DNA of 64,000 nucleotides from Persephonella sp. IF05-L8 (GTDB lineage Bacteria > Aquificota > Aquificia > Aquificales > Hydrogenothermaceae): contig NZ_JNLJ01000001.1 in NCBI RefSeq assembly GCF_000703045.1, positions 310,001 to 374,000 of the forward strand, read 5' to 3'. A model generated the notes under the pieces. It worked only from the letters and a program-made list of their open reading frames with translations, was not told the origin of the DNA and did no database searches. This document shows, one piece after another, positions 33,990 to 42,607 of this stretch (its first letter is position 1; the number at the start of each line of letters is the position of its first letter). The position numbers and the translations under genes are program-made.

Positions 33990-34925
33990 TTGAGTAAACA
34001 TCTTAAGCTTATAACTGGTAATGCTAACGTTGAGTTTGCTCACAAAGTAGCAGAGTACCTTCATACACCTCTGGTTGATACACTTGTAACAAGATTTTCG
34101 GATGGTGAAATCAGGGTTCAGATAAAAGAGAATGTTAGAGGTGCAGATGTATTTGTAATTCAACCTTTAACATCTCCGGTTAATGACCATATAATGGAAC
34201 TTCTCCTTATTCTTGATGCACTCAAAAGGTCTTCAACCCATAGAATAACAGCTGTAATCCCATATTTTGCTTATGCAAGACAGGACAGAAAAGATAAACC
34301 CAGAGTTCCAATATCAGCAAAACTTCTTGCAGATATTATTCAGAAAGCAGGTGCAAACAGAGTATTAACTGTTGACCTTCACTCTGCACAGATACAGGGG
34401 TTTTTCGACTGTCCTGTGGATAATCTTTATGCACTTCCGGTTATTCTGGACTATCTCCAGAAGAAAAAGATACCAAATATGGTTGTTGTATCTCCCGATG
34501 CCGGTGGTGTTGAAAGGGCAAGAATGCTTGCAAATAGACTTGGGGCAAGCCTTGCAATAATCTACAAAAAAAGACCTGCTCCAAATGTAGTTGAAACCCT
34601 TGATGTCATCGGTGATATAGAAGGGAAAAATGCCATTATCATAGATGACATTATTGATACAGCAGGAACAATTGTTGCTGCTGCAAATATGCTCAAAGAA
34701 AAAGGAGCTAATTCAGTAATTGCAGCCTGCACACATCCTGTATTCTCAGGCCCAGCTATAGATAGACTTTCAAACTCTGAGATAGAAGAGGTAATAGTAA
34801 CTGATAGTATCCCAACAAAAGGAAAAGAGTTTGATAAACTGACAGTTTTATCTATTGCAGAACTTGTTGGTGAAGCAATTAAAAGAATTAATATAGAAAG
34901 TTCAGTAAGTTCATTGTTTGTATAA
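33990..34925 (+). CDS. prs: Ribose-phosphate pyrophosphokinase
   Basis: Makes PRPP for nucleotides, histidine and tryptophan. 311 residues with F-S-D-G-E-I-R-V-Q-I near the N-terminus, A-R-Q-D-R-K-D, D-L-H-S-A-Q-I-Q-G-F-F, the flexible loop K-K-R-P and PRPP site I-I-D-D-I-I-D-T-A-G-T. Start is TTG at 33990 after CCGGAGG. rplY starts 16 bases after its stop; a prs-rplY-pth order is widespread in bacteria. Confidence 0.97.
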   Translation: MSKHLKLITGNANVEFAHKVAEYLHTPLVDTLVTRFSDGEIRVQIKENVRGADVFVIQPLTSPVNDHIMELLLILDALKRSSTHRITAVIPYFAYARQDRKDKPRVPISAKLLADIIQKAGANRVLTVDLHSAQIQGFFDCPVDNLYALPVILDYLQKKKIPNMVVVSPDAGGVERARMLANRLGASLAIIYKKRPAPNVVETLDVIGDIEGKNAIIIDDIIDTAGTIVAAANMLKEKGANSVIAACTHPVFSGPAIDRLSNSEIEEVIVTDSIPTKGKEFDKLTVLSIAELVGEAIKRINIESSVSSLFV

Positions 34926-34941
34926 GGAGGTTGAACAAAAA

Positions 34942-35541
34942 ATGATAGAAAGAATTGAATGGAAAGCCATTCCAAGAACAGTAGGAAAGAAAAGCGAAGT
35001 TAAGGAATATAGAAGAAAAGGATATATTCCTGTGGAAGTTTATGGAAAAGGTCATGAAAACGCCCACGCATATATATACTGGAAAGACTTGGCAGACAGA
35101 CCTTCAGGAATGTTCTTGATTGACCTGAAAATAGAAGGAGAAGAAGAACCAAGGGTATGTATTCTCAAAGATATTCAGTATAACTATCTTGGAGATACTC
35201 CTATCCATGTTGACCTTTATGAAGTAACATTTGGAGTTGAGCTTGATGTTGAAGTTCCAGTTGAACTGGTTGGAAAACCAAAAGGTCTTGAAGTGGGTGG
35301 TATTCTGGAAAAACCAATTCATACAATCCTAATCAGAACAGTTCCAAGAAAAATACCTGAAAAAATCACTGTTGATGTATCAAACCTTGATGTTGGAGAT
35401 GTTCTCCACGTTAGAGATATAGAGCCACCAGAAGGAGTTAAAATCCTTACACCTGGCGATGAAGTTGTAGCTGTTGTTCTTGAACCAGAAGTTGAAGAGG
35501 TAACAGAAGAAGAGGCAGCTGAAGAAACAGCAGAAGCATAA
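34942..35541 (+). CDS. rplY: Ribosomal protein bL25, CTC-type (long form)
   Basis: Binds 5S rRNA. 199 residues in the TL5/CTC layout: an N-terminal bL25 domain (R-x-G-Y-I-P-V-E-V-Y-G-K-G, ~25-40) plus a C-terminal beta domain (~95-185) and an acidic tail rich in Glu and Ala. The ATG at 34942 has TAAGGAGG 12-19 bases upstream; an in-frame ATG at 34918 lies inside prs and is less likely. Confidence 0.94.
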   Translation: MIERIEWKAIPRTVGKKSEVKEYRRKGYIPVEVYGKGHENAHAYIYWKDLADRPSGMFLIDLKIEGEEEPRVCILKDIQYNYLGDTPIHVDLYEVTFGVELDVEVPVELVGKPKGLEVGGILEKPIHTILIRTVPRKIPEKITVDVSNLDVGDVLHVRDIEPPEGVKILTPGDEVVAVVLEPEVEEVTEEEAAEETAEA

Positions 35542-35547
35542 ACCTAA

Positions 35548-36117
35548 ATGATAAAAGCTATTATCGGTCTTGGAAATCCAGGAAATCAATATAAAAACAC
35601 CCGCCACAACATCGGTTTTATGGTAGCCGATGCTGTGGCTTCTTCACTGAAATGCAATAAAAAATACAAAGAAAAATGCTTCTCCCATATTTATGAATGT
35701 CCTGACCATGATGTTATTATCGTAAAACCCCAGACCTACATGAATAACAGCGGGATAGCTGTAAAAAATCTTCTGGAAGAATACAATCTTACTCCTGAAG
35801 AAATTCTTGTTGTTTATGATGACCTTGATTTGCCCCTTGGAGCTATTCGCCTTAGAAAAAAAGGCTCCAGTGGTGGTCATAGAGGAATGAAATCCATAAT
35901 AGAAAATATAAAAACTGAAGATTTTCCCCGACTAAAAATCGGAATAGGCAGACCAGAAAGAAAAGAGCAGGTTGTTGATTATGTATTATCCCCTTTTCCA
36001 AAAGACCAGCAAATCTTACTGGAAAAAGTAATCCAGTCTGCCAGCCAGTGTATATTAAATGTGCTAAAATATGGTATTGATAAATCTATGAATTTTTGTA
36101 ATCAAAAAATAGTATAA
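35548..36117 (+). CDS. pth: Peptidyl-tRNA hydrolase
   Basis: Recycles peptidyl-tRNA that drops off the ribosome. 189 residues with I-I-G-L-G-N-P-G-x-Q-Y-x-x-T-R-H-N-I-G-F (Asn and catalytic His visible), K-P-Q-T-Y-M-N-N-S-G, D-D-L-D-L-P-L-G and G-S-S-G-G-H-R-G. Starts six bases after the rplY stop. Confidence 0.97.
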   Translation: MIKAIIGLGNPGNQYKNTRHNIGFMVADAVASSLKCNKKYKEKCFSHIYECPDHDVIIVKPQTYMNNSGIAVKNLLEEYNLTPEEILVVYDDLDLPLGAIRLRKKGSSGGHRGMKSIIENIKTEDFPRLKIGIGRPERKEQVVDYVLSPFPKDQQILLEKVIQSASQCILNVLKYGIDKSMNFCNQKIV

Positions 36118-36127
36118 GAAATCCTTG

Positions 36128-36166
36128 CTTCCAGCATTAAGGCTGGAGGCTGATTTAATAAAATCA
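36128..36166 (+). promoter_or_regulatory. Tandem hairpins in the rpsF leader
   Basis: An 8-bp hairpin (CTTCCAGC 36128-36135, GCTGGAGG 36142-36149, one wobble) is followed by a 6-bp hairpin (TGATTT 36151-36156, AAATCA 36161-36166), ending 21 bases before the rpsF start codon. This could be pth mRNA end structure or an S6:S18 autoregulatory leader, known in other bacteria; I did not match the published motif residue by residue. Confidence 0.4.
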
Positions 36167-36186
36167 TCCAGAAGGAGGTATGTGCA

Positions 36187-36522
36187 GTGCGTCATTATGA
36201 GTTAGTATTTGTATTGAAGCCAACAATGACAGAAGAAGAAATGGCTTCAAAGGTAGAACAAATTCAAAATCTCATCACCTCAAATGGTGGAGAGATTTAC
36301 AATTTTGAGAAATGGGGAAGAAGAGAGCTTGCCTACCCAATCCAGAAGTTCAATACAGGATATTATTACATCCTGAACTTCAAAACAGAAAATTCCGAAC
36401 TTCCCCAGAAGCTTGAGTATAACCTCAGATTAGATGAGGATATTATCAGATTTTTAAATTTCAAAATTAAGCCACCTAAAAAAGAAGAAACTCCAGAAGT
36501 AGCTGAGGCTACAGAGGAATAA
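36187..36522 (+). CDS. rpsF: 30S ribosomal protein bS6
   Basis: Small-subunit protein that pairs with S18. 111 residues with R-H-Y-E-L-V-F-V-L-K-P, G-R-R-E-L-A-Y-P-I-Q-K and a Glu-rich C-terminus. The start is GTG at 36187 after GAAGGAGG. First gene of the rpsF-ssb-rpsR-rplI operon. Confidence 0.97.
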   Translation: MRHYELVFVLKPTMTEEEMASKVEQIQNLITSNGGEIYNFEKWGRRELAYPIQKFNTGYYYILNFKTENSELPQKLEYNLRLDEDIIRFLNFKIKPPKKEETPEVAEATEE

Positions 36523-36532
36523 GAGGTCAATT

Positions 36533-36949
36533 ATGCTTAACAAGGTATTTTTAATTGGCAGACTTACAAGAGACCCTGAGATTAGGTTTTTACCAAGCGG
36601 TTCTCAGGTTACAAGTTTTTCCATAGCTGTTAACAGAGCTTACAGAGTAAATAATGAATGGAAAGAAGAAACATACTTTTTTGATATTGAAACATTTGGG
36701 CAGCTTGCAGAAAGACTTGGGAAGCAGCTTAACAAAGGAACACAGATACTTGTTGAAGGCCAGCTCAGACAGGATAGATGGGAAACTGCAGCCGGGGATA
36801 AGAGAACAAAGGTAAAGATTGTAGCCGACAGGGTAAGCATTCTTTCAGGTAAACCTGCAGAAAGACCTGAAAAAATAGAGGAAGAACCAGAACTTGATAT
36901 TTCTACTGAAACTGAGGATTTTTCCTCAGATGAAGATGTTCCATTTTAA
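36533..36949 (+). CDS. ssb: Single-stranded DNA-binding protein
   Basis: 138 residues: OB fold ([22 protein letters not shown]), a short acidic linker and the C-terminal protein-interaction tip D-E-D-V-P-F. Ten bases after rpsF, in the conserved position between rpsF and rpsR. Confidence 0.97.
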   Translation: MLNKVFLIGRLTRDPEIRFLPSGSQVTSFSIAVNRAYRVNNEWKEETYFFDIETFGQLAERLGKQLNKGTQILVEGQLRQDRWETAAGDKRTKVKIVADRVSILSGKPAERPEKIEEEPELDISTETEDFSSDEDVPF

Positions 36950-36969
36950 AAACAAAAGGAGGTAAAAAA

Positions 36970-37224
36970 TTGAGTAATAAAAACCAAAACCCAGCAGCAC
37001 AAAACAAACCATTTTTCCAGAAAAGAAAGAAATACTGCAAATTCTGTGCTGAAGGAAAAGAGCCTAACTATAAAGATGTTGAATATCTCAGACAATTTAT
37101 ATCTGAAAGAGGAAAAATAATACCAAGAAGAATTTCCGGAACATGCGGAAAACACCAGAGAAAACTCACAGTTGAGATTAAGAAAGCAAGACAGCTTGCT
37201 TTATTACCATACGTAATAATGTAG
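36970..37224 (+). CDS. rpsR: 30S ribosomal protein bS18
   Basis: 84 residues with the zinc-site remnant [15 protein letters not shown], the [12 protein letters not shown] segment and A-R-x-L-A-L-L-P-Y. With C-x-x-C plus C-x-x-H it may be a zinc-binding (C+) version. The start is TTG at 36970 with AGGAGG at good spacing. Confidence 0.96.
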   Translation: MSNKNQNPAAQNKPFFQKRKKYCKFCAEGKEPNYKDVEYLRQFISERGKIIPRRISGTCGKHQRKLTVEIKKARQLALLPYVIM

Positions 37225-37238
37225 GAGGTTGAGAAAGG

Positions 37239-37691
37239 ATGAAAGTTATACTTGCTAAAGATGTTGAAGGTTGGGGAACAATAGGCGATATCATAGAAGT
37301 TAAAAGAGGTTTTGCAAGAAACTATCTGATACCTAAAGGCCTTGCCTATGAGGCTACAGACAGTAATATAAGAATGGTTCAAGAAATACTCAGACAAAAA
37401 TCAAGAAAGCTTGAAAGGGAAAAACAAAAAGCCCTTGAGCTTGCAGAAAAACTTAAAGGTCTGGAAATAGAAATCAAAAGACCTGTTGGAACAACAGGAA
37501 AACTCTATGGCTCTGTTACAACAGCAGATATAGCAGAAGCTCTCAAAGAGAAAGGAATAGAAATAGACAGAAAGAAAATTATGCTTAGAAATCCATTAAG
37601 AAATATTGGTTCTTACAACATCACAATCAGACTTCACCCTGAAGTTAGCGAAACAATAAAAGTTCATATCGTTCCTGAAAACGTAGAATAA
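37239..37691 (+). CDS. rplI: 50S ribosomal protein bL9
   Basis: 150 residues with the N-terminal rRNA-binding domain (G-F-A-R-N-Y-L-I-P-K-G-L-A), a long Lys/Glu helix and the C-terminal domain containing L-Y-G-S-V-T. Last gene of the S6 operon; a strong terminator follows. Confidence 0.97.
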   Translation: MKVILAKDVEGWGTIGDIIEVKRGFARNYLIPKGLAYEATDSNIRMVQEILRQKSRKLEREKQKALELAEKLKGLEIEIKRPVGTTGKLYGSVTTADIAEALKEKGIEIDRKKIMLRNPLRNIGSYNITIRLHPEVSETIKVHIVPENVE

Positions 37692-37698
37692 AATCTTG

Positions 37699-37722
37699 AA
37701 GCCCCTTTCGGGGCTTTCCCTT
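37699..37722 (+). terminator. Intrinsic terminator after rplI
   Basis: AAGCCCC (37699-37705), TTTC loop, GGGGCTT (37710-37716), then CCCTTT. A 7-bp stem of mostly GC pairs with a short T-containing tail, 8 bases after the rplI stop. It closes the ribosomal-protein operon before dnaB. Confidence 0.82.
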
Positions 37723-37820
37723 TATTTTCAATAACTTCCCACCTAAAGAAAAATTTTCTCTTCTGTGTTATATTTAACTTCTAAAATTTTCAAAACTACA
37801 TTTCAAATCTGGTGATTTAA

Positions 37821-39257
37821 ATGGCAGAAGAATTGGATATTAACCTTCCCCATGATGACCATACAGAACGGGCTGTTTTAGGAGCTATATTTATAGACCC
37901 GTCTGTTGCTGATACGGTTTTTAATATACTGAAGGTTGATGATTTCTTTAATCCAAAGCACAAAATTATCTATTCTGCTTTTCTGCAGTTATCTGAGGAA
38001 GGCAAAGAAATAGAACCTCTTATAGTAAAAAATCATCTTGAAAAAATCGGAAAATTAGAGGCTATTGGAGGAGCTGGCTATATAGCACTTATCACAAATG
38101 AAGCTGCTCCTCCTAATATAGTGGAAACCCTCGCCCAGCAGCTAAAAGAAAAAGCCATTGCCAGAAATCTGATACTGGTTGCCAAAGGGATAATAGAAAA
38201 ATCCAAAAAAGTAAGGGATATCAACCAGCTTATAGAAGAAGCTGAAACAGAAATCTTTAAGCTCAATGAAGATAGAGCCATAACCCATTACTATGAAATA
38301 AAAGATGTAATAAAAGAAACCCTAAATATAATAAATGAGCTTTCTAAAAAGGATACGATTATCACAGGTCTTCCATCAGGATTTTATGACCTTGATAGGC
38401 TAACAACAGGTTTTCATCCTGGGGATTTAATAATAATTGCTGCAAGACCAGCCATGGGTAAAACTTCCCTGGCTCTTTCTATTCTACACAACGTTAGCGT
38501 GGTTGACAAAGTTCCTGCTGCATTTTTCTCCCTTGAGATGTCAAAGGAACAGATTGCAATGAGACTTCTATCTCTTGAAGCAAGAATAACTTTGAAAAAA
38601 ATCAGGTCTGGATTTTTAAGTGCCGATGAGCTTGAAAAACTTACAAACACAGCTCTGGAAATATCAAAATCTCCGCTATTTATAGATGATACAGCATCAA
38701 TCTCTATTCTGGATTTAAGAGCCAAGGCAAGAAGATTAAAGAGAGAAAAGGATATTCAGCTTGTTGTTGTTGACTATCTTCAGCTTCTTCGTTCCCACAG
38801 AAGAACAGAAAACAGACAACAGGAAGTAGCAGAGATATCCAGAGGTTTAAAAGCCCTTGCCAAAGAGTTAAATATCCCTGTTATTTCCCTTGCCCAGCTG
38901 TCCCGTCAGGCAGAAATGCGTTCTGACAAAAGACCCCAACTGGCAGACCTGAGAGAGAGCGGTAGCATCGAGCAGGATGCTGACCTTGTTATGTTTATAC
39001 ACAGACCAGAATATTACAAGAAAAATCCAACCCCTGAAGAAGAAGGCCTCGCAGAAATAATAATAGCAAAACAGAGAAACGGCCCAACAGGAATAGTAAA
39101 TCTGGCATTTATAAAAGATATAACAAGATTTGAAAATCTTGCCAAAGGCAGTTATCCAGAAGAAGAAACAAAGCAATCTCCAGAAACAGATGATAAAATA
39201 GAAGATGAACTTTTAGAAAATATAAATTTACTGGACGAGGACATAGCAGAGCTGTAA
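37821..39257 (+). CDS. dnaB: Replicative DNA helicase DnaB
   Basis: Hexameric 5'-3' helicase of the replication fork. 478 residues: N-terminal domain starting near L-P-H-D-D-H-T-E-R-A-V-L-G-A, linker, and RecA-like domain with Walker A A-R-P-A-M-G-K-T-S, Walker B V-V-V-D-Y-L-Q-L and the Q-R-N-G-P-T-G region. No intein. Directly abuts the mlaE-like gene. Confidence 0.97.
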   Translation: MAEELDINLPHDDHTERAVLGAIFIDPSVADTVFNILKVDDFFNPKHKIIYSAFLQLSEEGKEIEPLIVKNHLEKIGKLEAIGGAGYIALITNEAAPPNIVETLAQQLKEKAIARNLILVAKGIIEKSKKVRDINQLIEEAETEIFKLNEDRAITHYYEIKDVIKETLNIINELSKKDTIITGLPSGFYDLDRLTTGFHPGDLIIIAARPAMGKTSLALSILHNVSVVDKVPAAFFSLEMSKEQIAMRLLSLEARITLKKIRSGFLSADELEKLTNTALEISKSPLFIDDTASISILDLRAKARRLKREKDIQLVVVDYLQLLRSHRRTENRQQEVAEISRGLKALAKELNIPVISLAQLSRQAEMRSDKRPQLADLRESGSIEQDADLVMFIHRPEYYKKNPTPEEEGLAEIIIAKQRNGPTGIVNLAFIKDITRFENLAKGSYPEEETKQSPETDDKIEDELLENINLLDEDIAEL

Positions 39258-40004
39258 ATGGAAAAACTTAAAAGATTTGTAGAACATGTTGGGGAGGCAA
39301 CTCTACTTTTCCTGGAAACTATATTTATAATCATTAAGTCTCCCCCAAAAATTAAACATATCCTTAAATATATGGATGAAATAGGCGTAACAGCCGCCCC
39401 ACTTATCGCAATTACAGGCTTTTTTACAGGGGGTGTGCTGGTTGTTGAAACCTATCCAACATTCCACAAATTCAATGCAGAATTTTTGATAGGTGCCCTT
39501 GTTTCTTTATCATTAGCCAGGGAACTTTCACCTGTTCTTGTTGCCCTTCTGGTTACTGCCCGTTCAGGTTCTGCAATGGCAGCAAACATTGGGACTATGA
39601 AAATTACAGAGCAGATAGATGCTCTCCAGGTTATGGCAGTTAACCCTATAAGATATTTAATTGCTCCAAGACTTATAGCTGCACTTCTAATGGTTCCAGC
39701 TCTTACAATTCTGTCATATACAGCCGGTATTATAGGAGGCTATTTTGTTGGAACTTATCTGTATTCTATAAATCCTTATTTATTTGTAGAGAAAATGAAA
39801 GATTTAACAGAACTGAAAGATATTCTGGGAGGTCTTTATAAATCAGCATTTTTTGCAATGACAATAACAATAATTGCCTGTTATTTTGGGTATGTAACAA
39901 AAGGAGGAGCAGAGGGAGTTGGTAGGTCAACCACAACTGCAGTTGTAGTTGCATCGGTTGTGGTTTTGATATTAGACTATTTCCTGACTGCATTAATTTA
40001 CTAA
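39258..40004 (+). CDS. MlaE-family ABC transporter permease (lipid asymmetry maintenance)
   Basis: 248 residues, about five to six membrane segments. The MlaE/YrbE permease signature is visible: I-G-A-L-V-S-L-S-L-A-R-E-L-S-P-V-L-V-A, A-R-S-G-S-A-M-A-A and M-K-I-T-E-Q-I-D-A-L. It probably moves phospholipids between membranes with an ATPase and an MCE protein encoded elsewhere; neither is adjacent here. Starts directly after the dnaB stop. Confidence 0.92.
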   Translation: MEKLKRFVEHVGEATLLFLETIFIIIKSPPKIKHILKYMDEIGVTAAPLIAITGFFTGGVLVVETYPTFHKFNAEFLIGALVSLSLARELSPVLVALLVTARSGSAMAANIGTMKITEQIDALQVMAVNPIRYLIAPRLIAALLMVPALTILSYTAGIIGGYFVGTYLYSINPYLFVEKMKDLTELKDILGGLYKSAFFAMTITIIACYFGYVTKGGAEGVGRSTTTAVVVASVVVLILDYFLTALIY

Positions 40005-40022
40005 TTTCAGGAGGTGTAGCAA

Positions 40023-40376
40023 ATGAAAAGATTTTTAGCGGTGGCAGGTGCGGTAATCTTAGCAAGCTGTGCAGGGGCAACTTCTTCTGCAAATTCAACA
40101 GGCAAATCAGTATTTGCCCATCCTGAAACAAAATATGTAAAACCTGTTATTACTATAGAACAGGCAAAGCAAAAAATAGAAGAATATGTAAAAGGAACAA
40201 AAGAAGTATCTCAGATTAAAGTATGTGAAGGAAAAAAGTATTATATCGGCGAGCTCTACATAAAAGGATATGAAAATTTTGATACTATCAGAAGGGTATA
40301 CGTTAACAAGGTAACAGGAGACCTTTTACCATCTTTTGCTGAAGCTAAGGAATACTGTTATTCAGTTGGAAAATGA
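40023..40376 (+). CDS. Small lipoprotein, PepSY-like, function unknown
   Basis: 117 residues. Lipobox L-A-S-C16 after a short signal. The mature part has T-I-E-Q-A-K-Q-K-I-E-E-Y and V-Y-V-N-K-V-T-G-D-L-L-P, which resemble half of a PepSY domain (helix then beta hairpin). No specific family is recognised. AGGAGG precedes the start, and its end overlaps the pfkA start (ATGA). Confidence 0.7.
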   Translation: MKRFLAVAGAVILASCAGATSSANSTGKSVFAHPETKYVKPVITIEQAKQKIEEYVKGTKEVSQIKVCEGKKYYIGELYIKGYENFDTIRRVYVNKVTGDLLPSFAEAKEYCYSVGK

Positions 40377-41347
40377 AAAAAATAGCCGTTCTTACCAGTG
40401 GGGGCGATGCCCCCGGTCTTAATGCCTGTATTAGAGCAGTCGTCAGGGCTGGACATTACTACGGATTTGATGTCATAGGTGTAAAAAGAGGTTTCAAAGG
40501 TCTAATAGAAAAAGATTTTATAAAGCTATCTCCCAGAGATGTTGGTCTTATTATCAACAGAGGCGGCACAATCCTTTTATCTGCCAGAGAAGAAAGATTT
40601 CATGATTATCAGTATCGTAAGATAGCAGCAGAAAATATCAGGAAAGAAGGCATAGATGCCTTATTTGTGATTGGAGGAAATGGCAGTTTTCAGGGTGCAA
40701 ATCTCCTTGTTAAAGAATTTGATATTCCTGTAATAGGTATTCCAAAAACTATAGATAACGATACCTATGGAACAGATTACACAATAGGATTTGATACAGC
40801 TGTTAATAATGCCGTTGATGCAATAGATAAAATTAGAGATACTACTATGTCCCATGAAAGAGTTTTTGTTGTTGAGGTAATGGGAAGGGACAGCGGATTT
40901 ATAGCTCTTGCTGCAGGTATCGCTACAGGAGCAGATATTACATTAATCCCTGAATATCCCTTTCCAATGCATGTAATAGTTGACACTGTAGTTAATTCTT
41001 TAAATAGAGGAAAAAGATTTTCAATTATAGTGGTTGCTGAGGGAGTTGCTTCTGCTAAAGAAATAGCTGAAATCCTGAAGGAAAAACTTAAACCTTATGA
41101 TTTTGGCGGCGTTAGATATGCAGTTTTAGGACATATTCAGCGTGGTGGTAGTCCTACAGCATTTGATAGGGAAATAGCTTCCAGATTTGGTGTATTTGCT
41201 GTTGAGGAATATTTAAATGGTAAAAAAAATATAATGGTGGCTCATGAAAAAGGAGAAATAGTTTCTAAGCCACTTGAGATATCTTTTGGTAAAATAAAAG
41301 CTCCTGATTTAAAAGATTTTGAAATAAACAACATATTGACCCTGTAA
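40373..41347 (+). CDS. pfkA: 6-phosphofructokinase
   Basis: ATP-dependent phosphorylation of fructose 6-phosphate. 324 residues with S-G-G-D-A-P-G-L-N-A, G-G-N-G-S-F-Q-G-A, P-K-T-I-D-N-D ... Y-G-T-D and the substrate site V-E-V-M-G-R-D-S-G. G-G-D-A (Asp at 12) and G-N-G-S (Gly at ~104) favour ATP rather than pyrophosphate as donor. Confidence 0.95.
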   Translation: MKKIAVLTSGGDAPGLNACIRAVVRAGHYYGFDVIGVKRGFKGLIEKDFIKLSPRDVGLIINRGGTILLSAREERFHDYQYRKIAAENIRKEGIDALFVIGGNGSFQGANLLVKEFDIPVIGIPKTIDNDTYGTDYTIGFDTAVNNAVDAIDKIRDTTMSHERVFVVEVMGRDSGFIALAAGIATGADITLIPEYPFPMHVIVDTVVNSLNRGKRFSIIVVAEGVASAKEIAEILKEKLKPYDFGGVRYAVLGHIQRGGSPTAFDREIASRFGVFAVEEYLNGKKNIMVAHEKGEIVSKPLEISFGKIKAPDLKDFEINNILTL

Positions 41348-41348
41348 A

Positions 41349-41624
41349 ATGGAAATTACCGACGTAAAAATTTATCCCTTTGATACAAGTAGGATAGGTG
41401 GTAGAGTTCGTGCTGTTGCAGATATTACCATTGATGATATTCTGGTAATAAAAGGCATAAAAGTCATTGAGACTAAACATGGTGGACTATTTATTTCCTT
41501 TCCTAAAAAGGTTAGTTCAAAAGGAACTTATGTTGATATAGTCCAGTCCCTTGATAATGAGTTTACAGAGAAAGTCCGACGAGCAATCATAGACCGCTAT
41601 AAAGAATTAATGAATATAAAGTAG
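41349..41624 (+). CDS. spoVG: SpoVG family nucleic-acid-binding protein
   Basis: 91 residues matching SpoVG: M-E-I-T-D-V-K-I-Y-P-F start, A-D-I-T-I-D-D, V-I-x-G-I-K-V-I-E and F-I-S-F-P. SpoVG is a small DNA/RNA-binding regulator found well beyond spore formers. Starts one base after the pfkA stop; the CRISPR leader follows. Confidence 0.93.
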   Translation: MEITDVKIYPFDTSRIGGRVRAVADITIDDILVIKGIKVIETKHGGLFISFPKKVSSKGTYVDIVQSLDNEFTEKVRRAIIDRYKELMNIK

Positions 41625-41904
41625 TATAATAATTCTTGAGGTTACATGGAAAAAGAATAAGGACATTAGAATAAATATATTAAGCATAAACCTCTTTTTC
41701 CTGCATTTTGAATAGAAAATATATTTCTATGTAAGTTGGCTTTTTGCAAGGATTAGCAATGATATAATAGAAAATATATTTGCATTAATGGAGGTCTGAT
41801 GCAACTTGATACCTCCAGCGAAGATTTGAAAAAATTTTAGAACTTCCGCTAACCCTTGAACCACACTTGCCAAATTAAATTTTTTTGCTTAACCTAATTA
41901 ACGG
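41625..41904 (+). promoter_or_regulatory. CRISPR leader region
   Basis: 280 AT-rich bases without a gene. They hold two copies of an ATAGAAAATATATT element (41712 and ~41766; the first extends to a near-palindrome with TTTCTAT), and a stem-loop TGGAGGT (41789-41795) / ACCTCCA (41811-41817). A T-rich stretch then runs up to the first repeat. The leader call rests on its position at the non-degenerate end of the array. A TATAAT-like sequence (GATATAATAG, ~41761-41770) may serve as array promoter. Confidence 0.65.
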
Positions 41905-42604
41905 GTTTTATCTGAACTATATGGGATAGAAATTAGTTATAAACATCATTAAAATCTACCAAGCATTTTCGAGGTTTTATCTGAACTATATGGGATAGAA
42001 ATAATAAGCGTCTATATTGGGCTCGACTATATATTTTCGTTTTATCTGAACTATATGGGATAGAAATAGCATTGTTCTTTCACTACGAGTGTTCTTTTTC
42101 TGCGTTTTATCTGAACTATATGGGATAGAAATATCTCGTTTCTCAGTCTGGTTTTTAGCATTTCCTCATGTTTTATCTGAACTATATGGGATAGAAATTA
42201 AATAATTAATCTGGTTTTAATTTCCTCTGTGAGCTCATCGTTTTATCTGAACTATATGGGATAGAAATCAACTTCTCCTGGATAAACGGAAGAGGTAGAC
42301 AGTTGTTTTATCTGAACTATATGGGATAGAAACAATTTTTTTGCTATTTCATTTGAGCCATAGCCGTTTTCGTTTTATCTGAACTATATGGGATAGAAAC
42401 AAGATGAAGAAGACAATAGTCCCTTGAATTATCTCAACAATGGTTTTATCTGAACTATATGGGATAGAAACGACAATTCCGTTTCCTTCCATTCGTTCCA
42501 GTCCATTGCCTTGTTTTATCTGAACTATATGGGATAGAAATTCGCAAACAAGGTTTGATGGTATCAAATATGCACTGTTTTATCTGAACTATATGGGACA
42601 GTAG
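41905..42604 (+). CRISPR. CRISPR array: 11 repeats of 28-29 bp, 10 spacers
   Basis: The repeat is GTTTTATCTGAAC followed by TATATGGGATAGAAA, then T or C. Copies start at 41905, 41974, 42039, 42104, 42170, 42240, 42305, 42372, 42443, 42513 and 42577. Spacers are 36-43 bases (28-bp repeat counted). The last repeat is degenerate (GGGACAGTAG end), which places the leader on the left. Base 29 is T in repeats 1-6, C in 7-9 and T in 10. The GAAA(C/T) end is common in type I-B/III repeats of thermophiles. No cas gene lies in the window, so Cas proteins must be supplied from elsewhere or be missing. Confidence 0.98.
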
Positions 42605-42607
42605 TAT

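Noticed and set aside
42349-42567. Open frame of 72 codons on the minus strand across the CRISPR repeats
   Set aside because: It reads repeats and spacers as protein, with a repeated L-S-H-I-V-Q-I-K segment from the repeat itself. It is an artefact of the array.
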